Positions 9,185 to 17,826 are shown, counted from the stretch's first letter. The stretch: 42,099 bases of DNA from an uncultured Bacilli bacterium (GCA_947629815.1 CANRFG010000009.1:1-42099); one strand, 5' to 3'. Notes: a model not told the origin generated them from the sequence alone. Made by a program: numbers and translations.

Positions 9185-9204
9185 TCGCGTAGTCAGTTTG
9201 GAAG
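9185..9204 (-). repeat. Inverted fragment of the tRNA-Gly anticodon arm
   Basis: This 20-bp stretch equals the reverse complement of the tRNA-Gly anticodon arm and variable region at 19 of 20 positions; the one difference is a G-U-compatible change. The minus strand continues to resemble the tRNA on the far side after a 7-base deletion. It lies past the tRNA terminator and before a minus-strand gene. It may be the scar of an integration event or a functional antisense segment. Confidence 0.8.
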
Positions 9205-9270
9205 TTCTATTAAAAAGTTAATTTAAAAAAAGCTTGAAATTTTAAAAATTATTCCCAAGTAACCAATATT

Positions 9271-10041
9271 CTAATAATTATTTTTTAAAGCGCTATCCAT
9301 GATTTTATTATTCATGTTTTCTATAATATCATCAAAAAGACTATACCATTTCATTTGAACACAAAAACGATCTTTTTCATATAAAGAATTATAATTTAAA
9401 CACCTATTCTTTGGTTGACAAGTTATAGGCCCAAAGTGTACTGATGTTGAATAAACATCTTTTTTTGATAATATTATATTTACTATATCGTTTCTTGTTA
9501 TCCATACAAAGTTGTCAACTTCACCATCTATGATAGCGTCAATATAGTAATCAGAATTATTACCTTTAATTATAAATCTATCAATTGCTGCTTTTATAAT
9601 TTTTTCATTATTAAATTCTTTATTAATTTCATCAATTTTTTTTTGATTGTCTTTTTTATATTCACTAGCAGATAATCGTTTAAATCCTTTACCATTTGTA
9701 CTGCCATCAGCATAGTGATATTTTAAATATTCTATAATAGTATCCTTTTCAATATTATTTTCAATTAAAAAATGTATAAAATCAGAAATTCTTTCGACAT
9801 GAACAGAATTTCTACTTCCTTTTTTAATACTTATACCTTTAATTTTATTATTTATTTTAATAAAAATATCACTTTTCTGCTTAAGATGATTTTTCCAACA
9901 TTTTATTATTGAATTTTCATCTTCTAATGGAAACAATTCATCAATTAAATCTTTAAACATTGGATTTAACATTGATATTTTTTTATTATTTAAATATTGT
10001 ACAAAAGTAAACTCATTTTCTTCACCACTTATTGAGTTCAT
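9271..10041 (-). CDS. Putative PD-(D/E)XK-fold nuclease-like protein, 256 aa
   Basis: I do not recognise the exact family. The stretch KSDIFIKINNKIKGISIKKG (residues about 54-73) has the spacing of a PD-(D/E)XK nuclease core: an Asp on one strand, a turn, then a hydrophobic strand ending in a Lys pair, followed by GSRNSVHVERI. Several stand-alone restriction-type enzymes have this arrangement; I infer nuclease activity from it only. The C-terminal half contains CQPKNRCLNY, with two closely spaced Cys. No signal peptide or membrane segment. The ATG has GAGGTGAG. It is divergent from the NERD gene across 230 bp in which I see no clear element. Confidence 0.6.
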   Translation of the reverse strand: MNSISGEENEFTFVQYLNNKKISMLNPMFKDLIDELFPLEDENSIIKCWKNHLKQKSDIFIKINNKIKGISIKKGSRNSVHVERISDFIHFLIENNIEKDTIIEYLKYHYADGSTNGKGFKRLSASEYKKDNQKKIDEINKEFNNEKIIKAAIDRFIIKGNNSDYYIDAIIDGEVDNFVWITRNDIVNIILSKKDVYSTSVHFGPITCQPKNRCLNYNSLYEKDRFCVQMKWYSLFDDIIENMNNKIMDSALKNNY

Positions 10042-10271
10042 ATTCTCACCTCAAATAATAATATTACTTATAAATGCTATATTTCCTTTTTATTTAGAAA
10101 GAATTTAAAACAAATCAATAAAATATGAAGATTAAATATGCTCTTAAATAACAAATTAGTTGTTTCCTTATAAATTATTAATATAAAAATCTTTTACTTT
10201 ACATTAAAAAAATTAAAATTGTAGATTTATATTAAAAGATTTGATATATTTACTATAAAGGAGTAATTAAA

Positions 10272-10802
10272 ATGGATGAAAAAGAATTTAGAGGTTTATT
10301 AGGTGAAAGTTTGACAGAGTCAATATTGAATAAAAATATAGATGTATATAAGCATGTTATTCGTGATTTAGTAATTCCAGCAGAGAATAATAAAACAACT
10401 CAAATAGATAATATACTTATAACATCAAAAAGAATATTTGTTATAGAAAATAAAAATTTCAATGGTATAGTAAAATCAAATTCAAATGGTGAATGGTACA
10501 CAATTTTAAACAAAGAAAAATATAACTTAAATATTAACCCAATTATTCAAAATAAATACCATGTAGATTGCTTAAAACAATTACTTAATAAAGATGATGA
10601 TATATTTTATTCTTTAATTGTTTTAGGATACAATTGTAAAAATGAAGTGTTTATAAATAACAGTTCTAATATTAGCGTTATAAAAATAGATGAATTACAA
10701 CAAAAAATACTTGATATACTAATTAATGATGAACAAAAATTATCACATGAAGAAATGGATGATATATATTTAAAACTAAAATATAAATACTCTCAAAAAT
10801 AA
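10272..10802 (+). CDS. NERD-domain protein (nuclease-related), 176 aa
   Basis: The N-terminal ~120 residues match the NERD pattern: GLLGESLTESIL, then TTQIDNILITSKRIFVIENKNFNG, with the conserved Asp, the strand ending in E-N-K and the Gly that mimic the PD-(D/E)XK core. NERD proteins are thought to act on DNA, and many sit near mobile or defence genes; substrate unknown. The C-terminus is a short helical tail. The ATG follows AAAGGAG. Paired divergently with another nuclease-like gene beside tRNA-Gly, so probably part of a small accessory islet. Confidence 0.75.
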   Translation: MDEKEFRGLLGESLTESILNKNIDVYKHVIRDLVIPAENNKTTQIDNILITSKRIFVIENKNFNGIVKSNSNGEWYTILNKEKYNLNINPIIQNKYHVDCLKQLLNKDDDIFYSLIVLGYNCKNEVFINNSSNISVIKIDELQQKILDILINDEQKLSHEEMDDIYLKLKYKYSQK

Positions 10803-10848
10803 TATAGATTTAATATAAGCAATTTGATAAAATAAAAGTGGTGATAAA

Positions 10849-12120
10849 ATGGATATAATAAAAATAATAGAAAATAAAAAAAATGGACTAGAACTTACTA
10901 CTGAAGAAATAAAATATGCAGTAGATGGTTATTTAAATGGTGAAGTAAAAGATTACCAGATGAGTGCTTTATTAATGGCAATCGTAATAAATAATATGAG
11001 TAAAAGAGAAACATTTGATTTGACAAAAATAATGCTTGATAGTGGCGATAAAATAGATTTATCAAGTATAGATGGTGTAGTTGTCGATAAACACTCAACA
11101 GGAGGAGTAGGAGATAAAACTACATTAATTCTTGCATCATTAGTTGCATCTTGTGGTGTTGCTGTTGCTAAGATGAGTGGTAGAGGTCTTGGATATACAG
11201 GTGGTACTATCGATAAATTAGAATCCATTGGAGTAAAAACAGAGATGACTTTAAATGATTTTATAAAGCAAGTAAACGATATAAAAATAGCGATAGTTGG
11301 TCAAATGGGAAATTTAGTTCCAGCAGATAAGAAAATATATGCTCTAAGAGATGTGACATCAACAGTAGAATCGATACCACTTATTGCATCAAGCATCATG
11401 AGTAAGAAATTGGCAAGTGGTGCAGATAAAATAGTAATTGATTTAAAAGTAGGAAATGGTGCATTAATAAAAAATATTAAAGATGCTAAAGAACTTGCTA
11501 GTCTAATGATAGAAATAGGAAAAGATAATAATAAAGAAGTCGTTTGTATAATAAGTGATATGAATCAACCTCTAGGTAATGCAATAGGAAATTCATTAGA
11601 AGTTATAGAAAGTATAGATGTTCTTAAAAATAAAGGACCAAAAGATGTAAGAGAACTAGTTATATTACTTGCTTCACACATGGTAAGTATGGCAAAAAAT
11701 ATAGAACTTGAAGAAGCAAAAAAAGAAGTAATATATAATTTAGAGAACAATTTAGCTTATGAGAAATTTTTATCTTTTGTAAAAGCACAAGGTGGAAATG
11801 TTGATAATATAGAAGTAGCTAAAAAAGTATTCTCTGTAAAAAGTATAAAAGAAGGTTATGTTACTAAAATTAATACTTCAAAACTTGGAGAAATTGTTAA
11901 ATTAATAGGTGGTGGCAGAGTAAATAAGGAAGATAAAATAAATTACAAAGTAGGAATTGTTTTAAATAAAAAAATAGGTGATTATGTTAAAAAAGATGAA
12001 GAATTATTAAAAATATATTTAGAAGATAAAGATATGTCTATAAAAGAAATATTAAGTTGTTTTGAAATAGGCAGTGAGAAAATAGAAACAGAGTTAATAA
12101 AAGAAATCATTTGTCAATAA
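10849..12120 (+). CDS. pdp: Pyrimidine-nucleoside phosphorylase
   Basis: 423 aa. The enzyme splits uridine, thymidine or deoxyuridine with phosphate into base and (deoxy)ribose-1-phosphate for nucleoside salvage. The thymidine/pyrimidine phosphorylase signature is clear: DKHSTGGVGDKTTLI, then KMSGRGLGYTGGTIDKLE, followed by LRDVTSTVESIPLIASSIMSKK and the C-terminal pyrimidine phosphorylase domain. Length agrees with Bacillus Pdp (433 aa). It is 46 bp downstream of the NERD gene but looks like housekeeping sequence. Confidence 0.93.
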   Translation: MDIIKIIENKKNGLELTTEEIKYAVDGYLNGEVKDYQMSALLMAIVINNMSKRETFDLTKIMLDSGDKIDLSSIDGVVVDKHSTGGVGDKTTLILASLVASCGVAVAKMSGRGLGYTGGTIDKLESIGVKTEMTLNDFIKQVNDIKIAIVGQMGNLVPADKKIYALRDVTSTVESIPLIASSIMSKKLASGADKIVIDLKVGNGALIKNIKDAKELASLMIEIGKDNNKEVVCIISDMNQPLGNAIGNSLEVIESIDVLKNKGPKDVRELVILLASHMVSMAKNIELEEAKKEVIYNLENNLAYEKFLSFVKAQGGNVDNIEVAKKVFSVKSIKEGYVTKINTSKLGEIVKLIGGGRVNKEDKINYKVGIVLNKKIGDYVKKDEELLKIYLEDKDMSIKEILSCFEIGSEKIETELIKEIICQ

Positions 12121-12192
12121 ATGTAAAATTAAGACGAATTACTTGAAGTTTAAATAAATATATTATATTATCAAAATAGGGAGTGTGATAAT

Positions 12193-12399
12193 ATGATATA
12201 TCCTTCAATAGATAAATTATTAACTGAAGTTGGCTCAAAATATTTGCTTGTTAATGTAGTTTCTAAAAGAGCAAAGGAAATCGAAGAAACTAATCATTTA
12301 CAAATGAAAGAAAAGGATTATGTTTCCAAAAAAAATATAGGTAGGGCGCTTGAAGAAGTTTCAAAAGGATTAATACATGTAAAAGAAGAACAAAATTAG
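12193..12399 (+). CDS. rpoZ: RNA polymerase omega subunit
   Basis: 68 aa. MIYPSIDKLLTEVGSKYLLV, then SKRAKEIEE and NIGRALEEVSKGL, follow the pattern of Bacillus RpoZ (helix-turn-helix with the conserved VxxxAKRAR region). Omega latches the beta-prime subunit and assists core assembly. The ATG follows GGGAGTG. The gene is usually beside gmk; here its neighbour is pdp. The stop codon lies inside a bidirectional terminator. Confidence 0.9.
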   Translation: MIYPSIDKLLTEVGSKYLLVNVVSKRAKEIEETNHLQMKEKDYVSKKNIGRALEEVSKGLIHVKEEQN

Positions 12400-12409
12400 T
12401 TCTTCTTTT
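12381..12409. terminator. Bidirectional terminator between rpoZ and the XRE gene
   Basis: 11-bp stem AAAAGAAGAAC/GTTCTTCTTTT with loop AAAATTA; T-rich flank on the plus side and A-rich on the other, so it can serve both convergent genes. Confidence 0.8.
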
Positions 12410-12677
12410 ATTCTTTAAAGAATTCTGAAATATCTATATTTAATGCTTCTGATATTCTACCTAGTACTGCAATAGTTAAATGTTTATTTCTGCTATCATT
12501 TTCAATATCACAAATATATTCTCTTGACATTTCAATCATATCAGCTAAATCTTGTTGTGTAAGATTTTGTTTTAATCTAAACTTTTTTATGTTTTTTCTT
12601 ATAAATTTGTAATAGTATTCATCGTCATGTATATAAGATTTTACTTTTAAATCTTTATTTTTTTTAATTTTTTCCAT
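12408..12677 (-). CDS. XRE-family helix-turn-helix regulator, 89 aa
   Basis: The C-terminal 60 residues form a Cro/C1-type HTH: FRLKQNLTQQDLADMIEMS, REYICDIEND, LTIAVLGRISEALNIDISEF. The N-terminal ~28 residues are a charged lysine-rich extension. A single-domain repressor of this size often controls itself or a neighbour; a GC-rich palindrome lies in the upstream gap at 12728. The start has a TGGAGG site. Confidence 0.88.
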   Translation of the reverse strand: MEKIKKNKDLKVKSYIHDDEYYYKFIRKNIKKFRLKQNLTQQDLADMIEMSREYICDIENDSRNKHLTIAVLGRISEALNIDISEFFKE

Positions 12678-12727
12678 GTCTACCTCCAGTACATACTATT
12701 TTCTAAGTTTTTTTTAAAAAATATATA

Positions 12728-12738
12728 GGCTACTAGCC
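12728..12738. promoter_or_regulatory. Palindrome GGCTACTAGCC, candidate operator
   Basis: A perfect 5-1-5 inverted repeat, rich in G+C within very A+T-rich DNA. It lies 11 bp upstream of a plus-strand extended -10 element (TGATATAAT, 12747-12755) and 50 bp upstream of the XRE gene start. Confidence 0.4.
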
Positions 12739-12916
12739 ACATTTTGTGATATAATTAAATAAACAAGATATAAAAATATTTATAATCCTTTAATATTAAA
12801 TGTAAACATATTGTTTATATTTAAGTTTAAAATTAAAAAAATATTTTTGTTCTTTTTAATAAAATTATACTTATTGTTAATTTTTTAAAAAATTATAGAA
12901 TTGTGAGGTAATTGGT

Positions 12917-15586
12917 TTGAGAAAAAAAGTATTATTTTTGTATTTGTTGATATTTTTTTGTTTGATAAATAACAATACTTATGCGTTAGAGTTTGATAGT
13001 GCAGGTAGTGGTGGCTCAAATGACACACTCAACTGTCAGCCGATAAATAACTATTTTTTCGCTTGTTGGGATAACGCATCAAATATGAAAATTCAAGCAA
13101 CTTTTTATACACAAAAAGGAGTTAAAGTTGGTGATGTTTCATTTTATGCAAGGGATAATAATGGTAAGGGTTTTAGTGATCCTGCAATTAATCCAAGTGA
13201 TGAAGTTTTAAAACTTTTTAAAGATGAAGATAATCTTTGTCAACTTGTTGAAAGGGCATTAGGTACTAAATGTAGTGATATTAAAAATACATATAATAAA
13301 AATAATCCTTTATATGTAGAACTTCGCCCAATTTATTCAGTTTTCTTTAAATGTAGAAAAGATGCTAGTGAATATTGGCTTGATAAAGAAAATGGAATAA
13401 AAAATCCAAACTATGATATTGATTCAGCTGAGCGTTGTGACTCATATTCTTGGAGTTTAAAAGATTCAAGTAGCATGGGCACAGCCAATCAAATTGCAAG
13501 CTGGTTATCTGGGCAAGCTCAACAGGTTTCAGAACCAGGGGATTCGTTCAATTATTATCAAAATGATGCTGAATCTAGGTATAGGGGACTTATAAATCCT
13601 TATATTTTGGGGAATTTTGCTTTTAATTTTCATATGACTAGCTCGGATATAAATACTTTAAGAACTACATATGGTTACAAGGGAGTTCTTCCAAAGGGAG
13701 TTGATGTTGATAGCGATAGGCTTAGTAAATATAATGGTGGTAATGGTGATGTTTGTAATTCACTTGATAGAACATCAACTGGGTCAATGCATTCAGATTG
13801 TTATAGTTTTTTAAGGGATATTGACATTGGTGGAAAAGCCTATGGAGTAAACTGGCTTAGAGTTTCTGATTATTTTACACCACCACCAGAAGAAGATGAT
13901 GAACCTGATGATAGTTTAGACGTTTGGGAATATAACTATAAATGTTATTCTTCATTAAAAGTGTGTACAATGGATGAAGCATTTAAAGAAAAAATTGATA
14001 AAAATTTGGTATCTCTTTCTAAAGGAAAATATATAAAAAACTTAAATGATGAAAATAGTAAAGAGTATGATGTAGTTGGTGATTGCGTTTTGTATAATCC
14101 TAGATATGCAACATCAAATGGTAGTATTTATTGCTCTGAAACTTTAGTTACAGATTTACAATCCTTAGTTACAAACTTAAAAGCAGTAACTTCTGGAATG
14201 TTTATACCAATAGCTAAAAATAAAAAACCAAGCATTGGTATAAGTGCTACTTGTTATATTGATGCTTCTGATGATACAAAGGAAGAAGAAGCTTTTAAAA
14301 CAGAGTTGGAATCATATGTTAAGACAAAGTATAATGAATTAAAGACAAATATATTTTTACAATATTTTGACGATAATCAGGTAGAATTTGTGTCTGGACA
14401 AGGTAATATATCATATAATTTAGATACTGATTTTACAGATGGTGTAACAGAATATCAACTTCCATATTATTCATTATCTTTTACAGCAACATATAATTAT
14501 ATTCCAAAATCTAAAAAAAATCCTTATGTTGACAAGTTTACAGCACAAGGAACAGATAGTTTAAAACCAAGTAAATCTAATGAAAATTTATCAGATGTAA
14601 ACTTTAAAACACCAGTATTGAAAGCAACAGGGACATATCTGGATGCCATAAAAGTGTCACTATTAACACCCATTACGAATGATGGATTATTTGATAGAAT
14701 GCTATCTGGTTTGGAAGGCAATGTTGTACATTTAACAAATAAAGATAGTTGCCCAGGGAAATGTTTGAAACAGATTTTAGGAACTGATTCCGACGAAGTT
14801 GATAAAGCGAAAGAACAATTTGATGAAGATTATAAAAATGAATATGACTTAGTATTTTCATCACGTCTAGATTACTGTTCTAAACACGTAGGTGGTTGGA
14901 CAACCTGCTATAGTGATGAAAGCCCTACTGGATATGACTGTTGGGATAAAGATAGAGGTGCATGCACACAAACGACATACTATTATAATATAACCTTTGA
15001 AACTGAACATTCAAGTGCATGCAAGAATTTGGGTGGAAAATTTACTCCTACTAATCCTGATGGATGTTATGTAGAGTTAAATTTTGAAAATGGCTTTATA
15101 GGAAATAAACCTTCAAACTATGATTGTTCATTAGATACAGTGGTAACAAATCAGTTGACAATATGTAGTCAAGATAGCCCAACATATAATCCACAAACAG
15201 GTACATGTGATAAACAACCATTTGATAAATTAGTATTTAGACCAATAGATTTATCAAATCCATTTCCTGGATATAATGGAACAGGAAGGGTATCAGGTTC
15301 AAACTGGACAACAGAAGATATAAAAAAATATATAACAGATAGACAAGATGTATATACTAAAGAGCCATTATATACAGTTACATTAACACCAACAAAAATA
15401 AAAGAAATAAGAGAATATAATAAAGAGCATGATTATGATGACTTTGAGCTAGAATGTACAGATGGTAATAGTAGAGCATGTTATAGTTCATTTATAAGAG
15501 ACTATTTAGATGAAGATAAATCAAGATGTTATAATGGACTAAATCAAAACAAAAACACATTTGATGCATGTGCATCATATAATTAA
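12917..15586 (+). CDS. Large cysteine-rich secreted protein, 889 aa
   Basis: No family recognised. It starts at a TTG preceded by GTGAGG and begins with a signal peptide (RKKVLFLYLLIFFCLINNN, cleavage probably near TYA-LE). The mature part has 28 cysteines, an unusually high and even number for a Gram-positive protein, clustered as pairs such as NCQPINNYFFACW, CYSSLKVC, CPGKC and a four-Cys run at about residues 655-680 (YDCWDKDRGACTQ). No LPXTG motif or C-terminal membrane anchor is visible, so it is probably released or held non-covalently. An acidic proline-rich linker (PPPEEDDEPDD) lies near residue 320. The 5' part uses more G/C-containing codons than the last 400 bp. It ends just before a good terminator, so it is probably not truncated. 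Confidence 0.82.
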   Translation: MRKKVLFLYLLIFFCLINNNTYALEFDSAGSGGSNDTLNCQPINNYFFACWDNASNMKIQATFYTQKGVKVGDVSFYARDNNGKGFSDPAINPSDEVLKLFKDEDNLCQLVERALGTKCSDIKNTYNKNNPLYVELRPIYSVFFKCRKDASEYWLDKENGIKNPNYDIDSAERCDSYSWSLKDSSSMGTANQIASWLSGQAQQVSEPGDSFNYYQNDAESRYRGLINPYILGNFAFNFHMTSSDINTLRTTYGYKGVLPKGVDVDSDRLSKYNGGNGDVCNSLDRTSTGSMHSDCYSFLRDIDIGGKAYGVNWLRVSDYFTPPPEEDDEPDDSLDVWEYNYKCYSSLKVCTMDEAFKEKIDKNLVSLSKGKYIKNLNDENSKEYDVVGDCVLYNPRYATSNGSIYCSETLVTDLQSLVTNLKAVTSGMFIPIAKNKKPSIGISATCYIDASDDTKEEEAFKTELESYVKTKYNELKTNIFLQYFDDNQVEFVSGQGNISYNLDTDFTDGVTEYQLPYYSLSFTATYNYIPKSKKNPYVDKFTAQGTDSLKPSKSNENLSDVNFKTPVLKATGTYLDAIKVSLLTPITNDGLFDRMLSGLEGNVVHLTNKDSCPGKCLKQILGTDSDEVDKAKEQFDEDYKNEYDLVFSSRLDYCSKHVGGWTTCYSDESPTGYDCWDKDRGACTQTTYYYNITFETEHSSACKNLGGKFTPTNPDGCYVELNFENGFIGNKPSNYDCSLDTVVTNQLTICSQDSPTYNPQTGTCDKQPFDKLVFRPIDLSNPFPGYNGTGRVSGSNWTTEDIKKYITDRQDVYTKEPLYTVTLTPTKIKEIREYNKEHDYDDFELECTDGNSRACYSSFIRDYLDEDKSRCYNGLNQNKNTFDACASYN

Positions 15587-15603
15587 GAATTTAAAATTTT
15601 AAG

Positions 15604-15634
15604 AAATAATGATTTTTTAGTCATTATTTTTTTT
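15604..15634 (+). terminator. Terminator after the cysteine-rich protein gene
   Basis: AATAATGA, loop TTTTTTAG, TCATTATT, then a run of T. Confidence 0.8.
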
Positions 15635-15640
15635 AAACAA

Positions 15641-15667
15641 TTGACAAACAAATGTTTGAGTTATACA
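15641..15667 (+). promoter_or_regulatory. recX promoter with SOS-box-like palindrome
   Basis: TTGACA at 15641-15646 and TATACA at 15662-15667 (15-bp spacer, short). CAAACAAATGTTTG at 15645-15658 is a perfect 6-2-6 inverted repeat overlapping the -35. It differs from the Bacillus LexA (DinR) consensus CGAAC-N4-GTTCG at two symmetric positions. Confidence 0.5.
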
Positions 15668-15685
15668 ATTAATATGGTGATTTAA

Positions 15686-16450
15686 TTGAAAATAGAAAAA
15701 ATACAAAAATTAAAAAACAATAAATATAAAATATTATTAGAAAATAAAGAAATTATTACTACATATGATGATGTTATATTACAAAATAATTTATTATTTA
15801 AAAATGATGTGAGTAGTGAATTATTAAATAAAATAAATAACGAAACATTATATTATGATTGTTATAATAAAGTATTAAAATTTATAGATAAAAAACTTAG
15901 AAGCGAAAAAGAAATAGAAGAATATATAAATAAAGTAAATCCTGATTATACAGAAGAAATAATAAAAAAACTAAAAAAAATAAACATTATAAATGATGAA
16001 AATTTTGCTAAAGCATATATATCAGATAGAATATATTTAAGTTCAGATGGCCCAAATAGAATAAAACAAGAACTATTAAAATATTGCATTAATGAAGATA
16101 TAATAGATGATAATATTTCTAAAATAGATGATAATGTTATATATGAAAAATGCAAAAGAATAATAAATAAAAAAATAAAATCCAATACTAAATATTCAAC
16201 ATATATATTAAATCAAAAAATAATATCAGATTTATTAAATAGGGGATATGAATTAGCAATGATAAAATCGATATTAGATGAAAACATAAGTAAAAACGAT
16301 AATATAATAGAAAAAGAATATAAAAAATTATATACAAAATTAAGTAAAAAATATGAAGGTAAAGAATTATATTCAAAAATAAGAATGAAATTATATCAAA
16401 AAGGATTTAATTACGAAGAAATAAATGAACAAATAAAAACAGTAGAGTGA
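15686..16450 (+). CDS. recX: Recombination regulator RecX
   Basis: 254 aa, similar to Bacillus RecX. Helical repeats with RecX features: YNKVLKFIDKKLRSEKEIEEYI, IINDENFAKAYISDRI, SDGPNRIKQELLKYCI, then a second set (KISDLLNRGYELAMIKSI-like) and a last one ending KLYQKGFNYEEINEQI. RecX binds and modulates RecA filaments. The TTG start at 15686 follows GGTGA at 5 bases. The SOS-like palindrome upstream suits a RecA partner. It converges on prsA through a shared hairpin. Confidence 0.88.
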   Translation: MKIEKIQKLKNNKYKILLENKEIITTYDDVILQNNLLFKNDVSSELLNKINNETLYYDCYNKVLKFIDKKLRSEKEIEEYINKVNPDYTEEIIKKLKKINIINDENFAKAYISDRIYLSSDGPNRIKQELLKYCINEDIIDDNISKIDDNVIYEKCKRIINKKIKSNTKYSTYILNQKIISDLLNRGYELAMIKSILDENISKNDNIIEKEYKKLYTKLSKKYEGKELYSKIRMKLYQKGFNYEEINEQIKTVE

Positions 16451-16461
16451 TGAACTACTGT
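16439..16461. terminator. Bidirectional terminator between recX and prsA
   Basis: ACAGTAG (16439-16445) and CTACTGT (16455-16461) around a 9-base loop, T-rich on the plus side. Confidence 0.65.
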
Positions 16462-17417
16462 TTATTTATTTGACTTATTGTTGAATCATAAGAATTTTTA
16501 ATAGTTGTATCAACAATATTCAAATTGTATTTTTTTCTAATACTATCCCAAGTTTTATACGTTAAATATTGGTCATTACTTATTTTATCATCTACAACTT
16601 TATCATATAAACTATCTTTTAAAGTATCATAAGATTCAGCCTCAGTACGACTTACAGTTAATATTATATGATATCCATAAGCACTTTTAACAGGTTCTTT
16701 TGTATATTCACCATCTTTTAATGCTAAAGCAGCATTATAGAAACTATTATCATAACCAGCTTTATTTACTCCTGTAATTAATCCACCATTTTCTGCAGAG
16801 CCTGTATCCTCTGAGTTTTCTTTAGCAAGAGTTTCGAAACTAGCTCCTTCATCAAGTTTTTTAATTAAATCAACAGCTTTATTATAAGCTTCCTCTTCAC
16901 TAGTAGTTTTTTCTTCAGTTGAAGAATCAGATGAAGCAGATGACTTAATTAAAATATGTCTAACAGTTAATTCTGTTGAAATATTTTCGTCATAATATTT
17001 TTTTAAATCATCTTCTGTAATTTCATCTTTGATATATTTTTTAGCAACAGCTTCAGTTTTAAGTTGAGTTAATATGTCAGCTTTCATTTCATCTTCAGAA
17101 TCATATCCATAATAGTTTAAGAAATCTTCCCATTCAGAACTATAACTTAATTTATATTGTTGCAATTGAATATCTGCTTGTTCTTTATACTCACTATCAT
17201 CAGTTATTTCTTTACTTATAATATAATCATCTATTATAGAAATAAGAGCATTTGTTCCATAATCTTCTTTCATTGAATCATATATTTCTTCAGCAGTTAC
17301 ATCTTTTCCATCAATTGAACCAACTACTTCCTTTCCATCAGATAATTTAGGTGATTTTGCGCAACCTGTTAAAATTAATAAACCACACATAGCAACAGCT
17401 AATGTCTTTTTCTTCAT
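16455..17417 (-). CDS. prsA: PrsA-type foldase lipoprotein (parvulin peptidyl-prolyl isomerase)
   Basis: 320 aa. A lipoprotein signal ends in LTGC with the lipidated Cys at residue 19. The N-terminal chaperone helices are followed by a parvulin domain (about residues 150-260: VRHILIK, ASFETLAKENSEDTGSAENGG, FYNAALALKDGEYTKEPVKS, YGYHIILT), then a C-terminal helix. A Ser/Glu/Thr-rich insert (SSASSDSSTEEKTTSEEE) follows the first parvulin strand. PrsA helps exported proteins fold outside the membrane. Strong AAAGGAGG site. Divergent from the yjcZ-like genes. Confidence 0.93.
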   Translation of the reverse strand: MKKKTLAVAMCGLLILTGCAKSPKLSDGKEVVGSIDGKDVTAEEIYDSMKEDYGTNALISIIDDYIISKEITDDSEYKEQADIQLQQYKLSYSSEWEDFLNYYGYDSEDEMKADILTQLKTEAVAKKYIKDEITEDDLKKYYDENISTELTVRHILIKSSASSDSSTEEKTTSEEEAYNKAVDLIKKLDEGASFETLAKENSEDTGSAENGGLITGVNKAGYDNSFYNAALALKDGEYTKEPVKSAYGYHIILTVSRTEAESYDTLKDSLYDKVVDDKISNDQYLTYKTWDSIRKKYNLNIVDTTIKNSYDSTISQINKQ

Positions 17418-17504
17418 AAATCCTCCTTTAGTATGCCATTAACCATACATATAAAATAATAACAAAAAATACATAAAAAATCAATAATTTAAACTTAAGT
17501 AATC

Positions 17505-17531
17505 ACACATATTTCTATTTTCCATAAAATA
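17505..17531 (+). promoter_or_regulatory. Putative SigK-dependent promoter of the yjcZ-like pair
   Basis: AC at 17505-17506, a 16-bp spacer, then CATAAAATA at 17523-17531. This matches the B. subtilis SigK consensus (AC, 16-17 bp, CATAnnnTA). No vegetative promoter is evident in the gap. The same -10 and spacing recur before gerE. Confidence 0.55.
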
Positions 17532-17562
17532 TTTTAGAAACACAAAAAGGAGGATGAGATAT

Positions 17563-17646
17563 ATGTGTAATACAGGAGTAAGCGGAGCTGCAATAGTTTT
17601 AGTTTTATTTATTCTTTTAATCATCATACTTGGTGCATATATTTAA
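17563..17646 (+). CDS. YjcZ-like sporulation miniprotein, 27 aa
   Basis: The peptide begins MCNTGVSGAA and continues with IVLVLFILLIIILGAYI, the hallmark of YjcZ-family spore proteins (short Gly/polar N-terminus plus a FILLIIxGA membrane helix). The ATG follows a near-perfect AAAGGAGGATG site. It is too short for most gene callers. Probably membrane-inserted in the mother cell or spore; molecular function not known. Confidence 0.85.
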   Translation: MCNTGVSGAAIVLVLFILLIIILGAYI

Positions 17647-17676
17647 TAGATAATATAAAATAGGAGGTTTGAAAAT

Positions 17677-17787
17677 ATGTCTTGCCAAAGTTCATGCAAT
17701 AGCACTCCTAAAAATAATATTAACTATATAATATTAATAGTATTATATATCCTACTTGCTATTATATTAGGAGCAGTTATTTATTAA
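17677..17787 (+). CDS. Second YjcZ-like miniprotein, 36 aa
   Basis: It starts MSCQSSCNSTPKNNINY and ends in a hydrophobic helix, YILLAIILGAVIY, like its neighbour. It has a TAGGAGG site and lies 30 bp downstream of the first YjcZ-like gene, so the two are probably co-transcribed. Two Cys lie in the polar N-terminus. It overlaps the terminator at its stop codon. Confidence 0.8.
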   Translation: MSCQSSCNSTPKNNINYIILIVLYILLAIILGAVIY

Positions 17788-17812
17788 AAGAGGGAACCCT
17801 CTTTTTTATTTT
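17787..17812 (+). terminator. Terminator of the yjcZ-like pair
   Basis: AAAGAGG, loop GAAC, CCTCTTT followed by a long T-rich run. Confidence 0.8.
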
Positions 17813-17826
17813 TTTTAAAATTACAT

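Noticed and set aside
12917-15586. Truncation of the cysteine-rich secreted protein (no C-terminal anchor)
   Set aside because: A proper intrinsic terminator follows the stop within 50 bp and no continuation of the frame is visible, so the natural end is more likely.
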